From contig WRIB01000029.1 of assembly GCA_009782955.1 (NCBI GenBank), positions 1 through 35,446 on the forward strand: a DNA stretch of 35,446 nucleotides, written 5' to 3'. This document shows positions 25,776-33,998 of this stretch, piece after piece. The notes under the pieces were generated by a model, which saw only the letters and a program-made list of their open reading frames with translations, had not been told where the DNA came from and did no database searches. The translations under genes were made by a program, and so were the position numbers. The DNA is from Treponema sp. (GTDB taxonomy: Bacteria; Spirochaetota; Spirochaetia; Treponematales; Breznakiellaceae). Each line of letters starts with the position of its first letter. The first letter of the stretch is position 1.

Positions 25776-27479
25776 ATGGATTTTTTGCGAAGATTACTCG
25801 AACAGGTTAAGAATCTCTGGGGGAAGTGGACTATGGTCCAACGCCTGATTCTTGCCGGAATTGTTGTTGTTGTACTGGCGGGGGTTTTTGCCCTTATATC
25901 GGTATCGTCGTCGCCAAGTACAGTTGCGTTATTTGACAGAGCCATTACCGACGAAGATATGCGGGACAGAATCATCACTCGGATCAACGAAGAGGGGTAC
26001 AGCGCCCAGGTTAATGCCAGCGGGATCATTATGGTTTCCGATGCCGCTACAGCCCGGAAGATACGCGGCATCCTGATTCGGGAAGATTTAGTACCCAGGG
26101 GGATTAATCCCTGGGAAATTTTCGACCGGGAACGCTGGACCATTACCGATTTTGAGCGGAATGTAAATCTTCAGCGTGCCATCAGGCAAATGGTAACTGA
26201 TCATATTAAAGCATTGGACGGAGTGGACGATGCCAAGGTAACTCTTGTTATTCCCAAGGATTCTTTGTTTCTGCAGGATCAGAATCCTGTTTCCGCCAGT
26301 GTAACCCTGGTTCCTACTCCCGGCAGCGATATCACAGAAAACCGGAGAAAAATTGAAGGTATTCAAAAGATTTTAAAGTATGCCGTAGAAGGCCTTAAGG
26401 ACGAAAATATAGTCATTACCGATCAGTCGGGAGTCGTGTTGAATAATTTTTCCGACATGAAAGACTGGGACGAACAAAATCTGGTAGAACGTCAGCAAAA
26501 ATACATACTCAGTCTTGAATCCAAGTACAAAGCCCTGGTACTCGCCAGTCTTCAAAATACTTTTACCATAGATCGGGTCCGCGATATCAATATTAAGTTT
26601 GATATGGACTGGTCCAGAAAATCGGTTAGTACCACAAAGTACCTTCCGTTTGTATTAAAACCCAGAACACCGGGGCTCGCTTATGACGATTCGGATATAA
26701 AAGATTCCGTTACCCTTTCCCAGGAAACCTATGATACCACTTATGAAGGCACCGGTTTTAACCCTGAAGGTCCTCCGGGCGTGGACCCCAATGTAATGCC
26801 CAACTACGGCGATGTCGCCAACATGCACGGCAGGGTTACTCAGCATGTGGTTAAAACCAATGAAAATGTCGGAAGTGAAGTAACCGAAGAGGAACGCAAA
26901 CCCAGCATAGACAGAGTTACCGTATCGGTAAACATTGACGGAACATGGAACATAAAGTACGATGAAAAAGGAAGGCCGGTAATCCTGTCAAACAATTCCA
27001 TTGAACGGGAATATACCCCTATTGATCCGACAGATGTTAAAAATACCCAGCTTTTGGTGCAGGACGCCATCGGGTACGATGCAGCACGGGGGGATTCTGT
27101 TACGGTTCAGAATATACGTTTTGACCGAACCAAACAATTTGCCGACGAGGATGCCGCCTATTTCAGGCAGCAGAACATACAGAGAACAATTATTTTCTTT
27201 CTGATTGGACTTGCTGTTCTTCTTGTTGCCTTTGTAATTTTCCGTCTGGTGTCCAAAGCCATTGAACGACAGCGGCTTCTTGCAGAAGAAGCTCTGGCCA
27301 GGGAACGGCAGGCTGCACGTGAAAGAGCCCTTTTGGAAGCGGAGCAGGAAGGTGTGGAAGTGTCCATGTCCGTTGAAGAACGGAAACGCATGGAACTGCA
27401 GGAAAATGTGATTAGTATGGCCAAAGATCATCCTGAGGATGCGGCACAGCTGATCAGAACCTGGCTTTTGGAGGATTAA
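25776..27479 (+). CDS. fliF: Flagellar MS-ring protein FliF
   Basis: A 567-residue inner-membrane protein that forms the MS ring and scaffold for the motor. Membrane segments are at about 24-44 and 466-488. Between them lie the RBM domains with LVPRGINPWEIFD and ERNVNLQRAIRQMV, and the KVTLVIPKDSLF strand. The C-terminal cytoplasmic tail (ENVISMAKDHPEDAAQLIRTWLLED) binds FliG. ATG 25776 is chosen over GTG 25758 because it agrees with family length and follows the G-rich site. A three-base gap leads to fliG. Confidence 0.95.
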   Translation: MDFLRRLLEQVKNLWGKWTMVQRLILAGIVVVVLAGVFALISVSSSPSTVALFDRAITDEDMRDRIITRINEEGYSAQVNASGIIMVSDAATARKIRGILIREDLVPRGINPWEIFDRERWTITDFERNVNLQRAIRQMVTDHIKALDGVDDAKVTLVIPKDSLFLQDQNPVSASVTLVPTPGSDITENRRKIEGIQKILKYAVEGLKDENIVITDQSGVVLNNFSDMKDWDEQNLVERQQKYILSLESKYKALVLASLQNTFTIDRVRDINIKFDMDWSRKSVSTTKYLPFVLKPRTPGLAYDDSDIKDSVTLSQETYDTTYEGTGFNPEGPPGVDPNVMPNYGDVANMHGRVTQHVVKTNENVGSEVTEEERKPSIDRVTVSVNIDGTWNIKYDEKGRPVILSNNSIEREYTPIDPTDVKNTQLLVQDAIGYDAARGDSVTVQNIRFDRTKQFADEDAAYFRQQNIQRTIIFFLIGLAVLLVAFVIFRLVSKAIERQRLLAEEALARERQAARERALLEAEQEGVEVSMSVEERKRMELQENVISMAKDHPEDAAQLIRTWLLED

Positions 27480-27482
27480 ACC

Positions 27483-28535
27483 ATGGCACAAGCAACAGTT
27501 GGCGGCGCTTCAACCACTTCCAAAAAGAAGGGAAACAAGGATTTTACTGGCCGCCAGAAAGCAGCGATATTCCTTGTCAGTATTGGATCAGAAATTTCTG
27601 CGGAAATTTTTAAGTATCTGCGGGAAGATGAAATAGAAACCCTTACCTTTGAAATAGCACGGCTTGAAACCATAGAGCCCGAGCAGAAAGACGCCATCCT
27701 TTTGGAGTTCCAGGAACTCATGATGGCCAACCAGTTTATTACCACCGGCGGTATTGACTATGCCCGGGAACTGCTGGAAAAATCCCTGGGAAGCCAGAAA
27801 GCCATCGACATTATCAACCGCCTTACTTCGAGTTTGCAGGTCAGGCCTTTTGACTTTATCCGCCGTACCGATCCGGCGCACCTGTTAAACTTTATTCAGC
27901 AGGAACACCCCCAAACCATAGCTTTGATCCTTGCGTATCTTGAACCGAACAAGGCTTCTATTATTCTGCAAAATCTTCCCCACGAAGTTCAGAGTGATGT
28001 TGCCCGGCGTATTGCAACCATGGACAGAACAAGTCCTGAAGTACTCCGCGAAGTGGAACGTGTTCTGGAAAAGAAACTTTCGACACTGTCCAGCGAAGAC
28101 TATACGGCGGCAGGCGGTGTAGAAAGCATTGTAGAAATTCTTAACCTTGTTGACCGTTCTTCGGAAAAACAAATCATCGAAGCTTTGGAAGACGAAGATC
28201 CGGAATTGGCGGAAGAGATCAAGAAGAGGATGTTTGTATTCGAAGACATCGTTATGCTCGACGACCGCGCCATTCAGAAGGTTATGCGGGAAGTGGATTC
28301 CCAGGAATTGGCCAAGGCGCTCAAGAGTGTGGATACCGAAGTGCAGGATAAAATCTTCCGTAATATGTCCAAACGTGCTGCGGGGATGCTTAAGGAGGAT
28401 ATGGAATACATGGGACCGATACGGCTTAAGGACGTTGAAGAAGCCCAGCAGAAAATTGTTTCCATTATCCGCCACCTGGAAGACACCGGTGAAATCGTCG
28501 TTGCCCGCTCCGGCGAAGACGAGCTTGTTGTATGA
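27483..28535 (+). CDS. fliG: Flagellar motor switch protein FliG
   Basis: A 350-residue switch and torque protein on the cytoplasmic face of the MS ring. Landmarks are the FliF-binding N-domain (FTGRQKAAIFLVSIG, 21-35), EHPQ at 141-144, the GGVE hinge near 211-214, MFVFEDI at 250-256, and the charged torque helix DDRAIQKVMREVDSQELAKALK at 260-281. The first 20 residues form a Ser/Lys/Gly-rich extension. GGAGG precedes the ATG. Spirochaetes often have two FliG paralogues; this operon copy has the full charged helix expected for torque generation. It ends 57 bases before fliH. Confidence 0.96.
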   Translation: MAQATVGGASTTSKKKGNKDFTGRQKAAIFLVSIGSEISAEIFKYLREDEIETLTFEIARLETIEPEQKDAILLEFQELMMANQFITTGGIDYARELLEKSLGSQKAIDIINRLTSSLQVRPFDFIRRTDPAHLLNFIQQEHPQTIALILAYLEPNKASIILQNLPHEVQSDVARRIATMDRTSPEVLREVERVLEKKLSTLSSEDYTAAGGVESIVEILNLVDRSSEKQIIEALEDEDPELAEEIKKRMFVFEDIVMLDDRAIQKVMREVDSQELAKALKSVDTEVQDKIFRNMSKRAAGMLKEDMEYMGPIRLKDVEEAQQKIVSIIRHLEDTGEIVVARSGEDELVV

Positions 28536-28544
28536 GAAACATTA

Positions 28545-28575
28545 TTAACCGCCGTTTGCAAAGCATTGCGGTTAA
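28545..28575 (+). other. Intercistronic hairpin between fliG and fliH
   Basis: TTAACCGC (28545-28552) pairs exactly with GCGGTTAA (28568-28575) over a 15-base loop. There is no T-run, so it is not an intrinsic terminator. It may be an mRNA processing or stability element that separates fliG from fliH expression. Confidence 0.45.
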
Positions 28576-28592
28576 ATAGACAGAGGTAGTTT

Positions 28593-29555
28593 ATGGCAAA
28601 AGCAGTTTTCAGACCCGGGGAATTGACCGTGATGGAAAGCAAAGTGGTACTTGAGCCTCCCGGAGGTTTTTCCGGTGGCTTTGATGCTCATACTCTTGAA
28701 GAAGAACTGGAAGAGGTTGATGAAATAGGATCGGATGATGTTTATACCGGTCCAACCGCAGATGATCTCCGCCAGGAAGCGGAAGAATTCAGAATACAAT
28801 GGGAGCATGAAAAAGAAACCCTGATCCGTTCTGCCAAAATGGAAGCGGATGGAATTATCAAGGATGCGGAAGCAGCTGCTTTTGCCGAGGTTAAGCGAAA
28901 AACAGGAGAAGCCCAGTCCATTAAGCGTCAGGCTGAAGATGATGCGGAGAAAATTGTTGAGGAAGCCAGGGAAAAAGCAAAGCAGATTGAAGTCGATGCA
29001 ACGGCTGCTTTTGAAAACGAACGGAAAGAAGCGGAAGAGCGGGGCCGTATAGCGGGCCGGGAAGCGGGTTTTGCGGAAGGAAAGGATGAGGTTGCCCGCC
29101 TTGTTCAGAGGACTCAAACCGTTCTTGAGCGGGCCCAGGATAAACGGGCGGATATCCTTGCCGAAACGGAACAGCAAATAATTGATCTGGTACTTCTGAT
29201 TTCACGGAAAGTTATAAAAATTATCTCCGAAAACCAGCGCAATGTTGTTATTTCCAATGTTGTTCAGGCATTGAGAAAAGTCAAGGGCCGCGGAAATATC
29301 CTGATAAAAGTCAATATGCTGGATATTAAACTTACCACAGAACATAAAAAAGAATTTATCGACGTAGTAGAAGGAGCCAAATCCATTCAAATTGTCGAGG
29401 ATACTGCCGTGGATCCGGGCGGTTGTGTAATTGAAACCGATTTCGGAGAGATCGACGCCCGTATTTCCAGTCAGCTGGCAGAGCTGGAACAGAAAATTCT
29501 GGAGATAAGCCCCATCAAGAGCAAGGCCAAAACAGGTATGATAGAAGGGGTTTGA
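28593..29555 (+). CDS. fliH: Flagellar export stator protein FliH
   Basis: A 320-residue partner and negative regulator of the FliI ATPase. A long charged coiled coil at about 55-150 leads into four glycines spaced as GxxxGxxxGxxxG (Gly151, 155, 159, 163), the hallmark repeat of FliH. The C-terminal domain has VDPGGCVIETDFGEIDARISSQL near 273-295, as in FliH and SctL proteins. Length exceeds that of E. coli FliH (about 230) because of the N-terminal acidic and coiled region. AGAGG precedes the ATG. A one-base gap separates it from fliI. Confidence 0.93.
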   Translation: MAKAVFRPGELTVMESKVVLEPPGGFSGGFDAHTLEEELEEVDEIGSDDVYTGPTADDLRQEAEEFRIQWEHEKETLIRSAKMEADGIIKDAEAAAFAEVKRKTGEAQSIKRQAEDDAEKIVEEAREKAKQIEVDATAAFENERKEAEERGRIAGREAGFAEGKDEVARLVQRTQTVLERAQDKRADILAETEQQIIDLVLLISRKVIKIISENQRNVVISNVVQALRKVKGRGNILIKVNMLDIKLTTEHKKEFIDVVEGAKSIQIVEDTAVDPGGCVIETDFGEIDARISSQLAELEQKILEISPIKSKAKTGMIEGV

Positions 29556-29556
29556 A

Positions 29557-31074
29557 GTGACCGGTCTTTCATCGATCATTGATAAATACATTGAAACTAC
29601 ACAGGAAGTTGATCCGATCAAATGTATTGGTCATGTAATAAAAGTTCAGGGCCTTTTAATCGAAAGCTCGGGCCCTCAGGCTGTTATTGGCGAACAGTGC
29701 CGCATAGAAGTTCCCAAGGGCCAGGGTATTATTCAGGCTGAAGTAGTGGGACTGCGCGGAGACATCGTTCAGCTGATGCCCTACGGTGAAACAGACGGTA
29801 TCGAAACAGGCAGCCGGGTTATTGCTTCCGGAAAACGGCTGGAAATTCCCGTATCAAAAAAACTTCTCGGCCGGGTGCTGGACTGTACCGGCCATCCTCT
29901 GGATGATAAAGGCGAAGTTGCTTCACGTATACGTTATCCTGCAATGGCTGTTCCTCCGGATCCTCTTAAACGCCGCCGGGTAACACAGCGTATTATTACC
30001 GGGGTCAGGGCAATAGACGGCCTGCTTTCCGTTGGCCGGGGACAGCGGATGGGGATTTTTTCCGGTTCCGGCGTGGGAAAATCAACCTTGTTGGGAATGA
30101 TTGCCAGAAACACCAACGCGGATATAAATGTAGTGGCCTTAATCGGAGAACGCGGCCGCGAGGTGAATGACTTTATTGCAAACGACCTTGGTCCGGAAGG
30201 AATGAAAAAAACAGTAATGGTTGTTTCTCCATCCAATTCGCCGCCTTTGGCCCGCTTGCGCGGGGCGTATACGGCAACCGCCATTGCAGAATACTTCCGT
30301 GATCAGGGACTGGATGTAATGCTCCTTTTCGACTCGGTAACCCGCTTTGCCAGGGCTTTGCGGGAAATAGGGCTGGCTGTAGGTGAACCTCCGGCAACAC
30401 GCGGCTATACTCCCAGCGTCTTTGACTCCATGCCCAAACTGCTGGAACGCTGCGGTACTTCCGACAAAGGAACGATTACCGGTTTTTATTCCATACTTGT
30501 TGATGGCGATGATTTGGATGAGCCTGTTTCAGATACGGTCAGAGGAATACTCGACGGTCATATAGTGCTTTCGCGCCGTCTTGCGGAAACCAATCATTAT
30601 CCGGCTATTGATGTTTTGGGAAGCATTTCGCGTCTTGCACCGGTTGTATCAGGGCCTGTTACGAAAAAAGCGGCAGGGTTAATCCGCCGCCATATTGCCG
30701 TTTACAATGAAAACGAAGACCTGATCAATGTTGGGGCTTATCATCAGGGAACCAATCCTGCCATCGACGAAGCAATTGTCAAAAAAGCAGCCATAGACAG
30801 TTTCCTTATCCAGGAAGTAGATGAACAATCTTCCATAGTTGAAACCTGCCAGGTAATGGGTGAAATTACCAATATGAAAATTCCGGCGGATGAAATGCAG
30901 TCGTATCAGAAAGGAAGAGGAGTGTTTATTCCCGATGATTCCTACGAAGATGCTGCGGACGAAACTGAAATTGATGAAATTAATGCGGATCAAACTGCAG
31001 TGCAGGACACAATGCAAAATACCGATCAGATTGAAGAAGCTGAAAATAATACAAATACAGCGACAGAAGGTTAA
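29557..31074 (+). CDS. fliI: Flagellar export ATPase FliI with acidic C-terminal tail
   Basis: A 505-residue F1-beta-like ATPase that powers flagellar type III export. Walker A GIFSGSGVGKST at 166-177, GERGREVNDF at 197-206, Walker B VMLLFDSVTR at 254-263 and LDGHIVLSRRLAE near 332-344 are intact. Start is GTG 29557, after GAAGGGG. Typical FliI ends near residue 440-460; here about 46 extra residues follow (459-505), rich in Asp, Glu, Asn, Gln and Thr and probably disordered. The tail could bind FliH, FliJ or export substrates. I see no sign that it results from a frameshift. Confidence 0.95.
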   Translation: MTGLSSIIDKYIETTQEVDPIKCIGHVIKVQGLLIESSGPQAVIGEQCRIEVPKGQGIIQAEVVGLRGDIVQLMPYGETDGIETGSRVIASGKRLEIPVSKKLLGRVLDCTGHPLDDKGEVASRIRYPAMAVPPDPLKRRRVTQRIITGVRAIDGLLSVGRGQRMGIFSGSGVGKSTLLGMIARNTNADINVVALIGERGREVNDFIANDLGPEGMKKTVMVVSPSNSPPLARLRGAYTATAIAEYFRDQGLDVMLLFDSVTRFARALREIGLAVGEPPATRGYTPSVFDSMPKLLERCGTSDKGTITGFYSILVDGDDLDEPVSDTVRGILDGHIVLSRRLAETNHYPAIDVLGSISRLAPVVSGPVTKKAAGLIRRHIAVYNENEDLINVGAYHQGTNPAIDEAIVKKAAIDSFLIQEVDEQSSIVETCQVMGEITNMKIPADEMQSYQKGRGVFIPDDSYEDAADETEIDEINADQTAVQDTMQNTDQIEEAENNTNTATEG

Positions 31075-31113
31075 GTAAAAATTGTCCGATAATAAAAACA
31101 ACGGTTTATATAC

Positions 31114-31554
31114 TTGAAACGATTTAATTTTAAACTGGAAAAAATACTTAAACTCAGGGAAAACCGCGAACGGGAAACAGAAATTGAACTGGGTAAAGCA
31201 GTTGGAATTCTTGCTGCAATTGAAACACAAATTAAAAATGTTGCCCGGGAAAAAGTACTGGCTGTGCAGTACCGGTTTTCCGGAAACTTTAACCAAATGC
31301 GGAGTTATGAGTTTTATATTCAAAGACTCGATCAAACAAGAGACACGCTTTTGGAAAAAGCTGCTCTGGCAGAACTGGAAGTAGAAAGAACGAGGGCAAT
31401 TTATCTGGAAGCTTCCAGAGACAGAAAAATATTTTCCAAACTTAAGGAACGGCAGGAGAGGGAATACCGCCGTAATGTAAGTCTGGAAGAAATAAAAATA
31501 ATAGACGATCTTTCAGGCGGAAGAACTGCCAGAGAAGCTGTTGTCGGTGCATAA
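31114..31554 (+). CDS. fliJ: Flagellar export chaperone FliJ
   Basis: A 146-residue, almost wholly helical protein beginning FNFKLEKILKLRENRERETEIELG, the typical FliJ opening, followed by an antiparallel coiled coil. It sits in the FliI hexamer like the gamma subunit of F1 and escorts chaperones. The start is TTG 31114 with no clear Shine-Dalgarno, which suggests low expression or coupling to fliI, 39 bases upstream. The last of the flagellar block; no terminator is visible after it. Confidence 0.88.
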   Translation: MKRFNFKLEKILKLRENRERETEIELGKAVGILAAIETQIKNVAREKVLAVQYRFSGNFNQMRSYEFYIQRLDQTRDTLLEKAALAELEVERTRAIYLEASRDRKIFSKLKERQEREYRRNVSLEEIKIIDDLSGGRTAREAVVGA

Positions 31555-31585
31555 CTCCTCGTTTTAAAAATGCCATAATATGCCA

Positions 31586-31614
31586 TTGCATTATCCTTCC
31601 CTATGGCTTATACT
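31586..31614 (+). promoter_or_regulatory. Candidate promoter for the Gly-rich protein gene
   Basis: TTGCAT (31586-31591) and TATACT (31609-31614) are 17 bases apart, 18 bases before the start codon. The -10 matches five of six positions, the -35 only loosely. It would allow expression apart from the flagellar array. Confidence 0.4.
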
Positions 31615-31631
31615 TTTCTACGGAGGATAAA

Positions 31632-32201
31632 ATGGCTTCATCAGCATTAAATTTATTGTCGGGTATCGCGGCTGCGGCTGCGGGTTTTCATGGAGAGAAA
31701 GTATCCAGTAATGGATCGATCCCCGGTCTGGATTTAGCGAAAATGCTTCCTGCCATGTTAGGCGATAAGGCGGGGGGAGCGGCCGGTATTTTAGGCTCTA
31801 TTGCTTCTGTGGCATCAAAAACAGGACTGCTTGGCGATGTTGGTTCTAAGCTGGGAAATCTGGGAGACCTTGCCGGTTCTTTGCTTTCTATGGGCGGTGC
31901 AAGTGCAGGAGGAGCGGCAAGCAATGCCGCCGGAGGTATTGGAGGCCTGGCATCGGCGATTTTAGGCAATTCCGGTTCAGCATCCAGTCTGGGCTCCATT
32001 GCAAGTTTGGCAACCAAATTGGGAAAAACCTGTTCAAGTAAAAATGATCTTCTGGGTATGGCTACTGACCTGGGCAAAGCCCTGAGCAGCGGCGGCCTTG
32101 CATTAAAAGGCGGCGGAACGGCGATAAAAGCGCTGGATTCGCTTCTGGGGAACGAAGCCAAAGGTACGATTCTTAAATCGATCCTTAAAGGTCTTTCCTG
32201 A
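31632..32201 (+). CDS. Gly/Ala/Ser-rich repeat protein of unknown function
   Basis: A 189-residue protein, about half of it Gly, Ala, Ser and Leu, that I do not recognise. An internal duplication is visible: residues 54-89 (LGSIASVASKTGLLGD...LGDLAGSLLSMGG) resemble 120-155 (LGSIASLATKLGKTCS...ATDLGKALSSGG). Gly-x3-Gly and Ala/Gly zipper spacing (AGGAASNAAGGIGGLASA, 92-109) suggests tightly packed helices or membrane interaction. There is no signal peptide, no charged catalytic motif and a single Cys134. The C-terminus is basic. CGGAGG gives a strong ribosome binding site. It follows fliJ but has its own candidate promoter. Low complexity rules out guessing a function. Confidence 0.75.
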   Translation: MASSALNLLSGIAAAAAGFHGEKVSSNGSIPGLDLAKMLPAMLGDKAGGAAGILGSIASVASKTGLLGDVGSKLGNLGDLAGSLLSMGGASAGGAASNAAGGIGGLASAILGNSGSASSLGSIASLATKLGKTCSSKNDLLGMATDLGKALSSGGLALKGGGTAIKALDSLLGNEAKGTILKSILKGLS

Positions 32202-32246
32202 TTTTTTATACTGATAAAGTGAAAAACTCAACCCAAATCTAAGGTA

Positions 32247-32277
32247 GCTGTTCCAAAAACTGAAGTTTTGGAACAGC
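32247..32277. repeat. Hairpin of the GTTCCAAAA family, copy 2
   Basis: GCTGTTCCAAAA (32247-32258) and TTTTGGAACAGC (32266-32277) form a perfect 12-bp stem with a 7-base loop. It sits between convergent stop codons (32201 and 32294) and could slow polymerase from both sides, though neither strand has a T-run after it. It shares the core with the hairpin at 1394-1428. Confidence 0.65.
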
Positions 32278-32293
32278 CTCAGTTATGTGAAGT

Positions 32294-33961
32294 TTAATAT
32301 TTAAACTCGCTGCCTCCGATAAACTCCCGTAAAATGCTTGTGCCGGGTACATATTGAGGAGGAATTGGCGCAAAGTCTTCCAGAAAAGAAAGGATTCTGC
32401 GTGCTTCTGCATATTCCCTCATGTTTGGCTTTACCGATCTAAGCAGCGGCTCGGCGTAAAATTTTAATACAGCTAATTCATAATCAAGCGCAGAGTTAAA
32501 TGCAACATCTGCTCCGTCCTGGAAGGGGAAGATATGTTTTTGTTCGCCGGCCTGCACGCTTGGCCACATTTGGATTGTTTTTGCGGCTCCTGCTCCGCGG
32601 AATTGATTGTCCCGGACCATTCGGCGCAGAAGCCGGTTGTCGCTGGTTGGAATTCTGTTATGATCATCCAGATTAAGCTGAGTCAGGGCTGAAATATAGA
32701 ATTTAAACTTTTTCTTCCGTTCTACCTGGGGTGTACATGCATCGTTTAATCCGTGTATCCCTTCCATAATCAGAATTGACCGATCATCCAGATGTATTGG
32801 ATTGCCTCTGATTTTACGGCTCCCGCTTTTAAAATCAAAGATAGGTATATCAACTTCTTTTCCTTCAAGCAGTTCTACAAGCTGTTGATTAAGGTATGCA
32901 ACATCAAGAGCTTCGAGGCATTCGAGATCAGGCTGCCCTTTTTCGTCCTTTGGAGCGAATTCCGGGCTGCGGTAGTAATCGTCCAGGCTGATCGCAATCG
33001 GCGACATCCCCATTACCTGTAGCTGGATGGAAAGTCTTTTTGCCGTTGTTGTTTTTCCGGAACTGGAAGGGCCGGCAATAAGGATTAATTTTACTTCATC
33101 ACGGCGTTCATAAATACGGTCTGCAATTTCAGCGAGTTTTTTTGCCTGGAATGCTTCGGCAATACGGATATAGTCCTGAATTGTCCTGTTTGATACAAAC
33201 CGGTTAAGCTGGCCTACCGCATGAACGCCGAGGATGTTTCCCCATTTTTTGTATTCTTTGTATACGGAGAAAAGACTTGGACTGTCTTCGAAAGGTTCAA
33301 TGGTTTTCTTGCCGGTTGCGGGAAAATGGAGGAGGAGTCCGTCGCCGTATTCCATTAAATCAAAAACATCCAGTAATCCTGTACGGTTTACCAGCGGTTC
33401 AATATACAGATCCGCAAAGTCCCTGCATTGATTAACCCGAACCTTTGATTCGCTTCGTTGTTCAAAAAGTAAAAGTGTATCTTCCTGATGATTTTTTTCA
33501 AACAGTTCAAGCGCTTCTTCATAGGCCATATAGCCGCAGGAAATATGGAGGTTTTCCTTAACCAGGGCCTTCATTTCTTTTTCCAGTTCTTTTATTTCGT
33601 TCCCACCCGGTTTTTTACCGTCTGCAAAAGTATAGTAATAGGAATGACCAAGGGAATGTCCTATGGTAAGACGGCGGTTTGGAAAAAGATCACGGGCTGC
33701 TATGGCAAGGAGAAAAGCAAGGGAACGGCGGTAAATCGCAGAACCGTCACGGCTCGACAATACAACCGGTTCCAGGGTACAGTTTATTTCCAGTCTTGCT
33801 GCCAGAGGCAGGATTTCGTTATTTACCCGGACTGCCACAAGTTCGTCTTTGACATCTCCAAAACTTTCCAAAAACGATTCAACCGGTACGCCAAATGGAC
33901 AAGTGGCAGTTTTTTTCTCTCCGTTATGAGCGCATATTGTTACTTCGATAGTATTAGTCAT
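32294..33961 (-). CDS. TGS-domain nucleoside (uridine-type) kinase
   Basis: A 555-residue composite protein. Residues 1-65 resemble a TGS domain. Residues 95-210 resemble the second additional domain of threonyl-tRNA synthetase, with the HxxxH pair His102-x3-His106 in GHSLGHSYY. Residues 290-500 are a uridine-kinase/phosphoribulokinase-type P-loop domain: Walker A GPSSSGKTTT at 297-306, DDYY at 327-330 and a LIMEGIHGLND segment. The same composite architecture is annotated as uridine or nucleoside kinase in T. pallidum and some Firmicutes and Thermotoga. The true substrate is uncertain. The ATG at 33961 follows AGGGGA. It lies 37 bases after metA and is probably co-transcribed with it. Confidence 0.88.
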   Translation of the reverse strand: MTNTIEVTICAHNGEKKTATCPFGVPVESFLESFGDVKDELVAVRVNNEILPLAARLEINCTLEPVVLSSRDGSAIYRRSLAFLLAIAARDLFPNRRLTIGHSLGHSYYYTFADGKKPGGNEIKELEKEMKALVKENLHISCGYMAYEEALELFEKNHQEDTLLLFEQRSESKVRVNQCRDFADLYIEPLVNRTGLLDVFDLMEYGDGLLLHFPATGKKTIEPFEDSPSLFSVYKEYKKWGNILGVHAVGQLNRFVSNRTIQDYIRIAEAFQAKKLAEIADRIYERRDEVKLILIAGPSSSGKTTTAKRLSIQLQVMGMSPIAISLDDYYRSPEFAPKDEKGQPDLECLEALDVAYLNQQLVELLEGKEVDIPIFDFKSGSRKIRGNPIHLDDRSILIMEGIHGLNDACTPQVERKKKFKFYISALTQLNLDDHNRIPTSDNRLLRRMVRDNQFRGAGAAKTIQMWPSVQAGEQKHIFPFQDGADVAFNSALDYELAVLKFYAEPLLRSVKPNMREYAEARRILSFLEDFAPIPPQYVPGTSILREFIGGSEFKY

Positions 33962-33998
33962 AATCGTCCCCTATAGTACTTTAAAATGTTGTTATATT

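Noticed and set aside
30679-31335. A 218-codon minus-strand frame across fliI and fliJ
   Set aside because: Phe/Asn/Cys-rich composition typical of antisense shadow; both plus-strand genes are well supported.
31580-31630. A 16-codon leader reading frame ahead of the Gly-rich protein gene
   Set aside because: It overlaps the candidate -10 region and would mostly precede the predicted transcript start; composition is not protein-like.
32202-32246. Intrinsic terminator directly after the Gly-rich gene
   Set aside because: A short T-run follows the stop, but only a four-base stem can be drawn before it.
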